This document shows positions 1-9,592 of a stretch of DNA of 64,000 nt, in pieces. Position 1 is the stretch's first letter. Each line of letters opens with the position of its first letter. The DNA is taken from positions 3,844,001-3,908,000 of the forward strand of contig OX337232.1 of the NCBI GenBank assembly GCA_946965045.2. The letters are read 5' to 3'. The stretch is from Epithemia pelagica. Its lineage: Eukaryota; Bacillariophyta; Bacillariophyceae; Surirellales; Surirellaceae. The notes beneath the pieces are model-generated. The model had not been told where the DNA came from. It worked only from the letters and a program-made list of their open reading frames with translations, and did not search any database. A program made the translations under genes and the position numbers.

Positions 1-1
1 T

Positions 2-355
2 CAGTCTTCCATGCACGTCTTCTTGTGCCAACGCTTACTTACACCTAAGTGGTTTAAACAATTGCACAAGGCTTGCGACCTTGTGCTGGAAATTCCAGCG
101 GGAACTTCGTTTTGGCCTGAAGGAAACTTTGAACCTCTAATCGTTGGTCTTGTTTTTCCGTTTATCAGGTCACAGCCATGGCAACTCCGAGGAACACCGA
201 AGATGTTCTCAATGGATTGGAAATTGCGCAAAATGTGGAAAGAAGATCCCGTGGGTGGACGGGATCTTCTGCGCAAATTTTGCGTACAGTGTTGGAAAAT
301 GCGCTCCATGTCGGAGCGCATGGTGTCCAGAGTGTTATTCTTTGAGCGACGATGA
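2..355 (+). CDS. C-terminal end of an upstream retrotransposon ORF (probably reverse transcriptase/RNase H polyprotein), partial
   Basis: An open frame enters from the left edge and stops at 355. Its product contains short stretches such as LHKACDLVLEIP, FWPEGNFEPLIVGLVFPF and RGTPKMF, and it ends with a basic segment. I recognise the general look of the C-terminal region that precedes the recombinase ORF in stramenopile DIRS-type elements, but no RT or RNase H catalytic motif lies inside the window, so the assignment rests on position. The last ~210 bases overlap the next ORF in another frame. Alternatives are that this is the N-terminal part of the recombinase joined by frameshifting, or simply an ORF of unknown function. 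Confidence 0.45.
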   Translation, partial: QSSMHVFLCQRLLTPKWFKQLHKACDLVLEIPAGTSFWPEGNFEPLIVGLVFPFIRSQPWQLRGTPKMFSMDWKLRKMWKEDPVGGRDLLRKFCVQCWKMRSMSERMVSRVLFFERR

Positions 356-1739
356 CCGGTTCTACGTCGCGTCGCGAAATACCATGGTAGAAGAATCGGA
401 TCAAGACCGTCTGGTGGCTGAGACTTGGAGGAGTCGCACCAGAGACCGTCGGGAGGATTTCAATCAAGCACGAGCCGGCGATCACATGGTCACGCCGTTC
501 GAATGCGATTTGTGCGTGTTCCGGAAACTGCGACAAGAGGAGCCGGACCCGCAAAACCTAAAAGACCAGTACCTTCTCACTTGCATAAGACGAATGAACT
601 TGGACGCCTTTTGGAGCAGGGCCACGAGTACGGTCATGCAGAACACGAGGAATGCAAAAACGATGATAGAAAAATCCAAGAAAGTTGGGATTCCATTCGG
701 ACCCTTCAGAAGCCCTGGTCCGTTCCCTAATTACGACCATTGTGGCTATCATGTGGCTTTCTTAATGCTGGATGCGTCGTTGGATCAAGGAAAGTATCAT
801 CGAGACAGAAAGCAGTTTGATACGATACGAAAATTTCGCTCTACCTATTCAAATCATGTGAGAGCAACGGCTTCTACGTTGGTAAACGGCCATCCGTTGG
901 TGCTTACAGACAACAATGGAAAGGCCTTTTCCCGAATGGGTCAGGATGAGAGCGGTTCGTTATGGTTCTCCAGATTTGTGGAAGGATGTCGACGTCGAAT
1001 GGGCCAAGATTGGCGACCTGATCAGGCTGTGACCAGTGAGCTAATGCTAGCCTTGTTGGGCTCAATCGAAGAGGAGATTGTGGAGAACCGAGAAGAACAC
1101 GACGCGTTCTTCCTTGTTCTTGCTGGCACCTTCTTCGCTACGTCGTACGTTTTGTCGTTACGAGGCCCGGAAGGTTTGCTGCTGGACTTGAATGCGCTTG
1201 TAAAGTACATGGATCTTTACAGGCAACGAAACTGTATTGTGGTTGGGTTGTGGGGGCAGTTCAAAGGAGAGCATATGGAACGCTCACACCTTTTGCCATG
1301 TTGCGACGAGACCAGCAGTGGAATAAAGATAAGACGATGGATAAATCGGGCAGTTTGCCTGTCCCAGGAGATGGGACGATGGTCGGGACCATTGATGCTC
1401 AATCGCAATGGGACCCCCATCACATCAAGAGCTTTGGACGACACTCTTCATCGTCACTTGATAAAAATCTTCGTTGAGCGGAGGGACCTTTTCCCGCTTG
1501 CTGCCATCAAAGACGAAGAGGACATTATATCAAGATACCCAGTCTTTCGATCCTTCCGGAGAGGATCAAATACGAGAGCCAAAGAAATTGGCGTTGCCAC
1601 TCCAGACGTTGATACAGTCAACCGCTGGAGAACGAAAGAAAATGCGGGCACAAACAAGCCAGGAGCCAGGATAGACCACATGTACGCCGATCTAAACTTG
1701 CTTGTGGGTCCGTTCTTGAGGTACACTTGGTCCATGTGA
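144..1739 (+). CDS. tyrosine recombinase (YR) ORF of the Ngaro/PAT-like element
   Basis: The 531-residue ORF begins with a Cys-rich region (CAKC, then FC, APC, WCPEC) that looks like a zinc-binding module. Its C-terminal half resembles a tyrosine recombinase catalytic domain: SLRGPEG could be box I with the first Arg, RSFRRGSNTRAKEIGV resembles the HxxR box but with the His replaced, NRWR could be the H/W position, and a Tyr follows in MYADL. Enzymes of this family cut and join a circular cDNA at its target through a covalent Tyr-DNA link. The start at 144 is the first ATG of the frame; the Zn-like motif starts ~30 codons later. The ORF ends 27 bases before repeat B1, as expected for the last ORF of such an element. 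Confidence 0.65.
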   Translation: MVLFFRLSGHSHGNSEEHRRCSQWIGNCAKCGKKIPWVDGIFCANFAYSVGKCAPCRSAWCPECYSLSDDDRFYVASRNTMVEESDQDRLVAETWRSRTRDRREDFNQARAGDHMVTPFECDLCVFRKLRQEEPDPQNLKDQYLLTCIRRMNLDAFWSRATSTVMQNTRNAKTMIEKSKKVGIPFGPFRSPGPFPNYDHCGYHVAFLMLDASLDQGKYHRDRKQFDTIRKFRSTYSNHVRATASTLVNGHPLVLTDNNGKAFSRMGQDESGSLWFSRFVEGCRRRMGQDWRPDQAVTSELMLALLGSIEEEIVENREEHDAFFLVLAGTFFATSYVLSLRGPEGLLLDLNALVKYMDLYRQRNCIVVGLWGQFKGEHMERSHLLPCCDETSSGIKIRRWINRAVCLSQEMGRWSGPLMLNRNGTPITSRALDDTLHRHLIKIFVERRDLFPLAAIKDEEDIISRYPVFRSFRRGSNTRAKEIGVATPDVDTVNRWRTKENAGTNKPGARIDHMYADLNLLVGPFLRYTWSM

Positions 1740-1766
1740 TTGTCCAGTCGAGATTCTCGGTGGAGG

Positions 1767-2193
1767 GGGTTTTGGTTCCTACAAGTTGAGAGAAAGCCGA
1801 CATGGCAAGGCGTTTTCTCTTCTTGATTGTTGGTTTATGGGTTTGTTCCGTCACAGTCTGCTGTCCCTTGCCCCCTTTGCGATTGCATGGTGCTACCTGA
1901 TTGCGTTGGGGGAATCCAGGGGAACAAACAGGAGTCTCGACATGGTTCATCTACCCGTGGCTGATAAATTGGTACTCTTAGCTGGTTACGAAACACCGGC
2001 TTTGGCCCTGAGTGGAGAAGGTGTCGCCTTCCCCCCACAACACGATCTAATCATATGACTATGATCGCGAGAATCTAATTTGTTTAAGTTATTGAGTTGT
2101 TTCATCTGTTTGTTCGCCTTGTATCTTTGGCTGCGAGGGATCTCTTGCTTGGATGGCTACGAGGAAGGGCCCAAGGTCGGCGTGCGAGTGCCC
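1767..2193 (+). repeat. split direct repeat B1
   Basis: This 427-bp unit recurs at 2732-3158 with one substitution. It starts shortly after the recombinase stop codon. A 90-codon frame is open in both copies, but codon-like selection is not evident and the unit is better read as terminal repeat than gene. Confidence 0.85.
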
Positions 2194-2731
2194 TCAATGT
2201 ACATCAAAGTTTAAGCGGGATCAAGAAGTGGGATTGGACCACGTCACGGAGCCTGCGCATTGATTGTGAGCGAAGAGAGAGAGCCGGGCGAGATCCAGAG
2301 AACATCGCCGGCACACCGAACAGGAAATAGATGAGGCAGAACAGGCGTGCAATTCGGAAGTCGAATTTGAGAAAGTATGTGTATCACATCTACTGCGACA
2401 AAACACTTCCTGTTCAATCTCTGAAGTGCCATCATACAAGAACCAAGGACTCGGCCTTTCAAGAGACTTGGCTTATATGGAAACAGACAACAATGCGCCA
2501 AAATGAGGTCCCTAGTGGAGCGCAAGCATCGACCAGATCCACTAAGCCAAAGACGCAACAAACAAGACAAGAGGGAGAAGGAGCTCTCACTCTTTGGATT
2601 TCCTACGGTTCGACGGCGAAGGCTTGATCACCTTTGGCGTTGTTCTGAGTTCTCTGAAGAGCTGAATCTCCAACTTTCACAGGCACCAGCTAAGTGCCTA
2701 GTATTTTCTTTTTTCCCTCCCTTCCCGCCCT
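2194..2731 (+). repeat. spacer between B1 and B2, proposed A2 repeat
   Basis: The 538 bases between the two B units would be the A2 copy of the 5' terminal A1 repeat in a Ngaro/PAT layout. A1 is outside the window, so this can be tested only with left-flanking sequence. No convincing ORF is present. Confidence 0.45.
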
Positions 2732-3158
2732 GGGTTTTGGTTCCTACAAGTTGAGAGAAAGCCGACATGGCAAGGCGTTTTCTCTTCTTGATTGTTGGTT
2801 TATGGGTTTGTTCCGTCACAGTCTGCTGTCCCTTGCCCCCTTTGCGATTGCATGGTGCTACCTGATTGCGTTGGGGGAATCCAGGGGAACAAACAGGAGT
2901 CTCGACATGGTTCATCTACCCGTGGCTGATAAATTGGTACCCTTAGCTGGTTACGAAACACCGGCTTTGGCCCTGAGTGGAGAAGGTGTCGCCTTCCCCC
3001 CACAACACGATCTAATCATATGACTATGATCGCGAGAATCTAATTTGTTTAAGTTATTGAGTTGTTTCATCTGTTTGTTCGCCTTGTATCTTTGGCTGCG
3101 AGGGATCTCTTGCTTGGATGGCTACGAGGAAGGGCCCAAGGTCGGCGTGCGAGTGCCC
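2732..3158 (+). repeat. split direct repeat B2
   Basis: Second copy of the 427-bp unit, with one mismatch to B1. It ends where the inverted repeat of the next element begins, so its last 1-2 bases are ambiguous. Confidence 0.85.
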
Positions 3159-3735
3159 CATGTTCGGCTAAGTAGGCTCAGTACAAAAGCTACGTAGAGT
3201 ACATAAAATCAGATAGTACACGTCACGCCGGAAATGGTCGGAATTTCAAAAAAATGCAAAAACGCTCGACAATGATGGCGAGATCCGGTGACGCCGTATG
3301 CATTCACCCATGCATCGCATAAACATCCAACCACCGTAAGTCCTTTGCCTTTACCTTTTAAATTGTTGTCTGAAATAACAGAAGATTTGCCAAGTTGGCT
3401 GAAAAGGTACGCTCATTTTTCTGCTGCGATGAAATCGAACGACCGCCCTAACTCATTCATTTTTCAAGGGTGCCTGAATCAAAGTGAAAGCGAAGTTGCT
3501 CTAGTAGTAAAGATTCTTATTGTAAAAGTGATTCAGGCAGGCTCAATTGTTCAGGAAGTTATTGCCATGGGGGTGATGACTTCCATCATTGTCGAGCGAT
3601 GGCTTCCAATTTGCATTGTTTCTCGTGGCAGCACGTTTTCAATTTGCGACTCGATGTGACCATCCGCCCCACTTCGTACACAGACGAAAATAGTACTACG
3701 TAGCTTTTGTACTGAGCCTACTTAGCCGAAGATGG
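3158..3735. mobile_element. 578-bp DNA element with ~40-bp terminal inverted repeats (MITE-like)
   Basis: Bases 3163-3197 and 3696-3730 are perfect inverted repeats of 35 bp. With one mismatch the match extends to 3158 and 3735. The interior holds a 123-codon frame (3288-3659, +) without recognised domains, and an internal inverted repeat around 3474 and 3530 (GCCTGAATCA and its complement). No clear target-site duplication was found, partly because the left end abuts the B2 repeat exactly. The right terminus runs into a minus-strand coding frame and gives it its stop codon. Confidence 0.7.
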
Positions 3736-4871
3736 ATCGGCTTACCCAGCCCTTAATATCATGGCGAATGTCCAAGCGTTGCCACAAGTAGGGTTTGCTT
3801 GTCATGGGATTGCGAGGCGTGCGCGTCGGAATCGTGGTAGAATGGGTGGATGACGATGAAAATGACAGGGATGCCAAGGGTTGATAATTGCGATACGTGT
3901 TTTGGAGTCGTTCTTGTTGTTGTTGTTGTTGTTGTTGTTGTATGGACAAGGGTGGTGGCGAGGGCATGGATGGACGATCCAGATGTTTTGGAGAAAACAC
4001 GGACCGACGAGGATCCTCCTCCTGGGACAACTCCCCCGTTGCGTTCCAGTCATTGTCGGTATCATCCTCATGGTCGGAAGTGGGTTGAATGAGGTTTTCT
4101 TGTTCCAACAAGGGTAACAAGAATTCGGGTTGCGGCAGGGACCAGACACAATAATACCCATTGGGTTTCTAGACGCAATGGACGGCTCGAAAAATATCTT
4201 GGACCTGTTTCGATCGTCCATCGTGTGATTGGCATAGGTACGAGACAAGGGATCCATCAATCCCTTGTCGAGTACAGCGTGAATGGAATTGTCTTGCGAA
4301 ATACTCCACAGTTGCACAATGTGCGGACTGCAATCGACTTGAATCACCGTTCGTCGTTGTCGTCCTTATCCAAGAGGGGGTTCGTGCGCGGCCGATTCCG
4401 TACCCAATCAGGAAATCCCACAACCCAAAATGACAATAGGAGCCTTCTTTTCTGGGCAAAATCTTTGGTGTCATTGTCGTCCTCCGTATTATACTCATCA
4501 TTATTGTCATCATCATCATTCTCGGTCAATCCCATGGTTTCCGCCAAGGTTGTAGAATGCACCGGTCGATGAGCATGCGACGAATCCAAGGTGGTGGATA
4601 CTGGCTGGTTATGGTCGTGATTCTTGTTTGGATCGTAATAGACTGCCGAAACAGAGGGCAAATGCTGCTGATGCTGCGACGCTACGAGCAACGAGGTGGA
4701 TACGGAAAGCGTCTTGTACTGATATTCCTGACGCATCGACCCATTCTTGCGGTCCAACTTGATCTGGTTGCTGCAACTTGGATCGATAGGAGAATCCCAA
4801 TACCGAGAGGTGCCGTAGGGGGCGCCGGCAAGAAAAGTTTCAAATTGGCTAACGACCAACGCTTTATGCAA
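3722..4871 (-). pseudogene. unrecognised Gln/Asn/Ser-rich protein gene, broken by two frame changes and a transposon end
   Basis: Three minus-strand frames read as one protein in succession. Residues from 4871 down to about 4350 start MHKALVVSQFET and end near LLDKDDNDER. A second frame follows with VIQVDCSPHIVQLWSISQD and continues to about 4165. The third runs from about YYCVWSLPQPEF, through a poly-Gln run (about 3915-3945), to a stop at 3722. The switches near 4345 and 4165 have no obvious GT-AG introns. The final codons (SIFG, stop) are made by the inverted-repeat end of the adjacent element, so the original C-terminus is lost. The family was not recognised. It could instead be a multi-exon gene with introns I failed to place, or carry indel sequencing errors. 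Confidence 0.4.
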
Positions 4872-4934
4872 ATAGTAGAAATGGCGAGGTGATATGCTCT
4901 GTTCTTCTTCTTATATACTACAATAGGAGAGTAT

Positions 4935-7244
4935 TTAGATATCACTTTCTCGCAAGGCGTCCTCGAAGCCCTTCGCTATCTCTTGCAAGAACTTTGACGA
5001 TGGCATCTTTTTCGTTGTCTTGCTTCGTAGCAACCGTCCGAACCTGTTCCCACTTCCCAATGCAACCTCTGAATGAGATGCCATTACCTCCGACTTTTCC
5101 CCTCCTCCACAAGTGGAACATACAGCAAGCTTGGTCGCTCCAAAACGGTCATCGGCTGGCACTTCGATTATCAATGTCGAAATTGCATTGTGCGAAAAAT
5201 TCATATCAGGTAAGGTGTTTTGCAATGGATCCTCAAGGCCAATCAGTAAGAGAATACACAACCCAGTTTTGATGCCAGCGCCCTTAAACACCTCTTTCAT
5301 GGCGCTGACTGCACTCTGGCGTTGCCCGGGAGTGTACGACAGTCGATTCTTGACACTCACTAGCATGGGACAGTAGTGATCATCAGTATTGTGTTGGTAT
5401 CGCACAGGTATCACCAGGTCGTAAGCCGGGCAAGAGGCATACGCATAGGATGCCCTTGCACCTCGATACCAGTGCTCCAATAGGCCACTCTCCTGCAGTT
5501 CTTTCAGGCTGTAACGCAAATAATTACGACACACTTGGATAAAATTGACGCTTGCTTCTCCAGTGCTATCAACGCTAGATGAATCATCATCGTTGCCTTG
5601 TAGTCTTTTGATAAATTTCTCAAGTGGAACAGAGAGATGCAAGAGATTTTGTGATTTTTCCCAGCGCAACTCGTCTCCACAAGCCAGCATGTAAAAGGCA
5701 GCAGCGACTTCACCAACATCTCCCTTTTCAGCACGACACAATGCAGACGTATACATCTTGATGGCAAATTCGGACCAGAAAGAAGGAGGTTGAGAAAAGC
5801 CGCCAAAGGACATGCACTTCTCAATCATTTGGGACATGGCAAGCCATGCGCATACCGGATCCGGCAGGTACGCAATATCTGCGACTGTTGGTTGTTCCGG
5901 GTCAATATGAGTGAGATGGGCATACCCCGAAGCCACTTGTTTTGACGCAAGATCAAATGAAACTTGGCCCATTTGCAGACGCGTTGCCAAAATTGAAAAA
6001 CAAGAGCTCACGTTCTCCAACTCAATCTTGTAGCTCCCACCTTTCATCCTAAGTAAAATTGCGTTCAACGCATCTTTCAGATCACCCTTTAGATGCATCC
6101 GAGCGAACAACGGGCGCCCATATTGGACTGCAACATCAAACTCTGTAGAAGATTTTTTATCGAATTCGGAACCATTGGTTATTGAAACAAGTCCATTCGT
6201 TGTGATTTCGAAAAATGGAGCATACAATCTTTGGCCCGAGTTGTATGTTGCTCTTGCATCTCTTGAGTAGTATGAATTCTGCGGTGGTTCCGTAAAGTAG
6301 TTTGCCAAACTCGTGCTTGTCCCCGCAAATACGCCAACAATGTTATGTTCATTTCGTTCTTTTCGAAGCCACCATCGTATGCTTCGAAAATAAAACCCAT
6401 CACCATTGTTGATGAGGTGTTGGGACTCGTCAAATAGCAGTACGACCTTTTTCGTTCTTGCCTTCTTCACAAAACCATCCAACTTCTTCCACAGCGTTTC
6501 TTGGTCATCTTTGGTTGTTCCAATTGATTTGACGTCCAGCGTCTGGGAGAAAATGTCACTGCCCCATGAATTTGCACCTTGGCCATAATGGCACAGAATA
6601 AGTTCGCAGTGAACGTCGCTTTGATTGTCACTGTTAAACATCTTCTTGCATTCGTGAAGTAATTTGGTCTTGCCAGTTCCACTCGATTGGATGAGCGGAA
6701 AATACGGAGCCATGTACTCGTCTTTTGCGGAGTCTTTCCATTTGAAAAGTTCTTCCACTCGAGCATTGAATGCATTGAAGTCTCGTTTGTAAAACATAGC
6801 GTTGTTTTTGATGTCAAAGTCGATCAAGGCCACTCTCTGGGATTCATTGGGGGAAGAATCCATAGGAATTACTTTTCCTGTTCTCAAAAAATGTGCCAAG
6901 TCAATCTTCAAATCGTCTTGAAAAGCTGCAGAGACTTTAATTCTTTTTCTCAAGAATTTGATCAAAAGACTTCGAACAAAGTCTTTTTCTTCTTGTGACG
7001 TTTCTGTCTTGAACCAATCGTCCTCCAAGTAGTCACCAAGTGTTTTGCTGTCCTCCGGTGGATTCGGAAAGCTAGCTTTCAAGATTTGGCGAGTCTTCCT
7101 TATGGTCACTTTTCGGTTCTTTTTAGCTGGGCGGGTTCCGTCATTGTCCCCTCCAACCTCTCCCCCCTCGTTGTTGGTAGAGCCTCCATTACTCCTTATT
7201 GCGAAAAGAGTTCTATTGTTGTTGTTGCGTTGAGTTGTAGACAC
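4935..7244 (-). CDS. P-loop NTPase with C-terminal REase-like domain (CRN/RHS-type effector-like protein)
   Basis: This is an intact 769-residue, single-exon ORF. An N-terminal low-complexity region carries a basic cluster (RPAKKNRKVTIRK, about 38-50) that could be a nuclear signal. A STAND/AAA-like ATPase core follows: Walker A SSGTGKT (about 187-193), Walker B VVLLFDES (about 268-275) and a GVFAGTSTS segment like a sensor motif (about 305-313). Near the C-terminus, YDLVIPV followed by PMLVSVKNR fits the D-(D/E)xK-like pattern of restriction-endonuclease-fold domains. This NTPase-plus-REase architecture is known from Crinkler-type proteins of oomycetes and fungi and from trypanosome RHS proteins, which are thought to descend from mobile elements. 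Substrate and role here are unknown. The start ATG at 7244 gives the longest frame. Confidence 0.6.
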   Translation of the reverse strand: MSTTQRNNNNRTLFAIRSNGGSTNNEGGEVGGDNDGTRPAKKNRKVTIRKTRQILKASFPNPPEDSKTLGDYLEDDWFKTETSQEEKDFVRSLLIKFLRKRIKVSAAFQDDLKIDLAHFLRTGKVIPMDSSPNESQRVALIDFDIKNNAMFYKRDFNAFNARVEELFKWKDSAKDEYMAPYFPLIQSSGTGKTKLLHECKKMFNSDNQSDVHCELILCHYGQGANSWGSDIFSQTLDVKSIGTTKDDQETLWKKLDGFVKKARTKKVVLLFDESQHLINNGDGFYFRSIRWWLRKERNEHNIVGVFAGTSTSLANYFTEPPQNSYYSRDARATYNSGQRLYAPFFEITTNGLVSITNGSEFDKKSSTEFDVAVQYGRPLFARMHLKGDLKDALNAILLRMKGGSYKIELENVSSCFSILATRLQMGQVSFDLASKQVASGYAHLTHIDPEQPTVADIAYLPDPVCAWLAMSQMIEKCMSFGGFSQPPSFWSEFAIKMYTSALCRAEKGDVGEVAAAFYMLACGDELRWEKSQNLLHLSVPLEKFIKRLQGNDDDSSSVDSTGEASVNFIQVCRNYLRYSLKELQESGLLEHWYRGARASYAYASCPAYDLVIPVRYQHNTDDHYCPMLVSVKNRLSYTPGQRQSAVSAMKEVFKGAGIKTGLCILLLIGLEDPLQNTLPDMNFSHNAISTLIIEVPADDRFGATKLAVCSTCGGGEKSEVMASHSEVALGSGNRFGRLLRSKTTKKMPSSKFLQEIAKGFEDALRESDI

Positions 7245-8164
7245 AATATAGCAACAAATAAGTTTGTTGTAGCAGAGTTGGATTCGTTGATACAGTGCAG
7301 TAGACGATCGAGAATGATCGAATCATTCGAGTGATAGTATAGTGTAAAGTTTGTAATAAGTCATGCCAGAACAAGAAACCATGCCAAGCCACAGAAACAT
7401 TAGTCCAAGGAAGAAACATGGTGGAAAAGGATACAAGAGGGACAAACCACTTGTCACCACTCAACAAAACGACGACACCAAATCTTTGGTACAACCAACT
7501 AATACTTACTTTTGTCCTTCCACAAAGGATTGTAGATTGGATCCAGGAAGGCAAAATGCCTCAGCAACATGATTCTGATACGCATACGCCAAAATCCACA
7601 GACCAAGCATCCACGACACAAGTCGTCCACACCGGGAGAAGGAAGAAAACAAAAAGACCATGGTCGATGTCACGGTTTTTGCTTTCGGGTCATATTTTGG
7701 AAGGGGCACAAAACGACCAAAACCGTTTGGGTGGGCCGGGCGATGGTTTGGTCGTGCAGAAGCACAGGTAAGGTAAGGTACTCAGATTTTTAGCGTAGTT
7801 TCTAAAGAAGTTTAGGTGAAGCTTAGGTTTTGAAGTTTAGGTAGTTTAGGTAGCTCTGAAAAATGGCTCCTTCCCTCAACTACACGGAAGATCACTGGAC
7901 GTTGACACCAACATTCACAGAGAGGGACCCAATATATAGGCTAAATATTTAAAGGGCCACCCAAAACTTCGGTAGGGCAAAAGCAGCGACATGAAACTTT
8001 GGATAAACTTAGGTACCGAAGTTTAGGACAAGAAACTTCGACGATGAAACTTGAAACCTATAGCCTTATGCCTTTCCCTTTCCGTTTTCATATAAAAATG
8101 ACTCTATGTACTCCTACTCACTATAGTGGGGATTCGCTTGCAACATTTTCTACTGTGTGTGTAT
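7245..8164. other. intergenic region with degenerate AGTTTAGGT repeats
   Basis: No convincing gene; the short plus-strand frames lack domains. Between about 7795 and 8060 the stretch contains many partial copies of (GA)AGTTTAGGT and the related ACTTCG/ACTTAGG, in both orientations, plus a short AGGTAAGGTAAGGTA run at 7768-7782. Nothing else recognised. Confidence 0.5.
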
Positions 8165-9592
8165 TCAAGACGTTCGAACGATACCCGTGTTGTTGCATGT
8201 TTCCAAAAGGTCGATCATCCTGATACTGTTACTATTCTCATATGTCTTTATGTTACTGTCTATGTGAAATAATGTTGCGCAATGGATTCCACCACAAACA
8301 GAACTGGCATTCCTGTCTTCCTTGTCCAATAAGAAGGAGGGGGAGGATGGAGTCGATCCAAGTCTTGTCAACTCCTCTCGTAGCAGCAACGTCCCATTGT
8401 CGTCGACAAGGACGGGTCCTACGTTGGGAACAATCGACTCTACCACTATCAACTCAAGCATGTCCACACGCCATGTCGAATATCCTTTTGTGCCAACAAG
8501 CCAAACGCCGTCCATCGCATCGCCGCCACCAAGAAACCCTTCCTCATCATCATGGTCCTTTGCTACGTCACCTTCTCCAATGGTAAAAGCAGACACCATT
8601 CACGGTGTTCCCAAAATCCTTTGGGCTGTATTGGGATCAAGGGTTGGACCATTTGAAACAACTTGGTGGCCCCCATTCCGAACCCAACAAATATCAGGCC
8701 GACTATGCATGCGTCAAGGCATGGCAAATCTTGCATCCCACGTGGGAGATTCGCATTCTCAATCAAACACAAGCCAAGCAACTCGCTCCCAAAGTTTGCC
8801 CATTTGGCCAGCTTTTTACGAATCAATGACCGTGGCAGTACCGAAACCACACGAATCTGCCCCGTCAAACTGGGAAACCTTCTTCGCACCGAACTCATGG
8901 CCTTGTACGGTGGAGTCTATGCGGATACCTCCATTTGTCCCATGCGGCCCCTGGAAGACTACCTCGGGAAACTGGTTGGTCCCCCGGAGAAGGGGAGTGG
9001 CTTTTTTGTTCCGCCGCTCTTTCGTCTTGCGGGTGCCATGAATCATTCGCAACTCCAACAATATAAAATGTGTCATATTCGAGGCAAGGCGGAAAAAGCC
9101 AACCAACAAATGGCATTTTCCGCACGAATGGTGGACAACTTTTTCATGGTTGCTCGACTCGGAACTCTCATTATGCAACGTTGGATGCAAGCCTATTACC
9201 AGCACCTCCTGCAGGTGCTGGTCCATACTACTCCATCAGACCAGCAGCAGTTGAATTTGTGTGTCGATGTAATGCCGTATTTTATTCACCAATGTACCTT
9301 TACACGTCAAGTGTTGCAGGACGCCGAGTTTTAACAGGCCTGGTCCGTCTTTCAACGACAGGCACGGGCCCACCATGGATATTGGGGAGCCCAAAAGAAG
9401 AATGGCGGAATTTGTTATGGTATCTCCAATGGAACGCTTTCCACAGATGTGAACCACGTCGTGACCAAGTGTGTTTGGCTCAAGAAGCAAAAAGGCCGTT
9501 TGAAAGACTATGTACGATCGCCCGCTTATCACAACGACATGGCAGCCATACGAGCCAAAGAGGACAAGACTCAAAAATCTTATACTACATAG
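8165..9592 (+). pseudogene. glycosyltransferase (capsular-polysaccharide-synthesis / GT32-like), decayed
   Basis: The reading starts with a hydrophobic stretch (SIILILLLFSYVFMLLSM, 8209-8264) like a type II signal anchor, ends at an in-frame TGA (8265), and continues in the same frame to VPKILW near 8620. It then shifts frame to YWDQGLDHL and HPTWEIRILN, and shifts again near 8790-8810 to LLRTELMALYGGVYADTS, the DxD-like region typical of Caps_synth/Gly_transf_sug enzymes. VDNFFMVARLG follows. A TAA at 9332 interrupts the frame, but 85 further sense codons run to TAG at 9590. An intact relative would be a Golgi enzyme moving a sugar from a nucleotide sugar. Two stops and two frameshifts make a functional product unlikely unless the sequence is wrong. 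Confidence 0.6.

Larger units (their letters stand above)
1..3158 (+). mobile_element. Ngaro/PAT-like tyrosine-recombinase retrotransposon, 3' part (5' end outside window)
   Basis: The left 3.16 kb has the order expected for the 3' end of a DIRS-superfamily element with split direct repeats. It holds the tail of one ORF (2-355), an overlapping tyrosine-recombinase ORF (144-1739), then a 427-bp unit (B1, 1767-2193), a 538-bp spacer (A2, 2194-2731) and a second copy of the 427-bp unit (B2, 2732-3158). B1 and B2 differ at one base (T at 1975, C at 2940). In Ngaro/PAT elements the layout is A1-ORFs-B1-A2-B2, with the recombinase as the last ORF. A1 and the reverse transcriptase should lie to the left of the window and cannot be seen. 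Near-identity of the repeats suggests recent insertion. Confidence 0.7.

Noticed and set aside
1786-2058. 90-codon frame in B1, repeated in B2
   Set aside because: Open in both copies only because they are 99% identical; no domain or coding bias seen.
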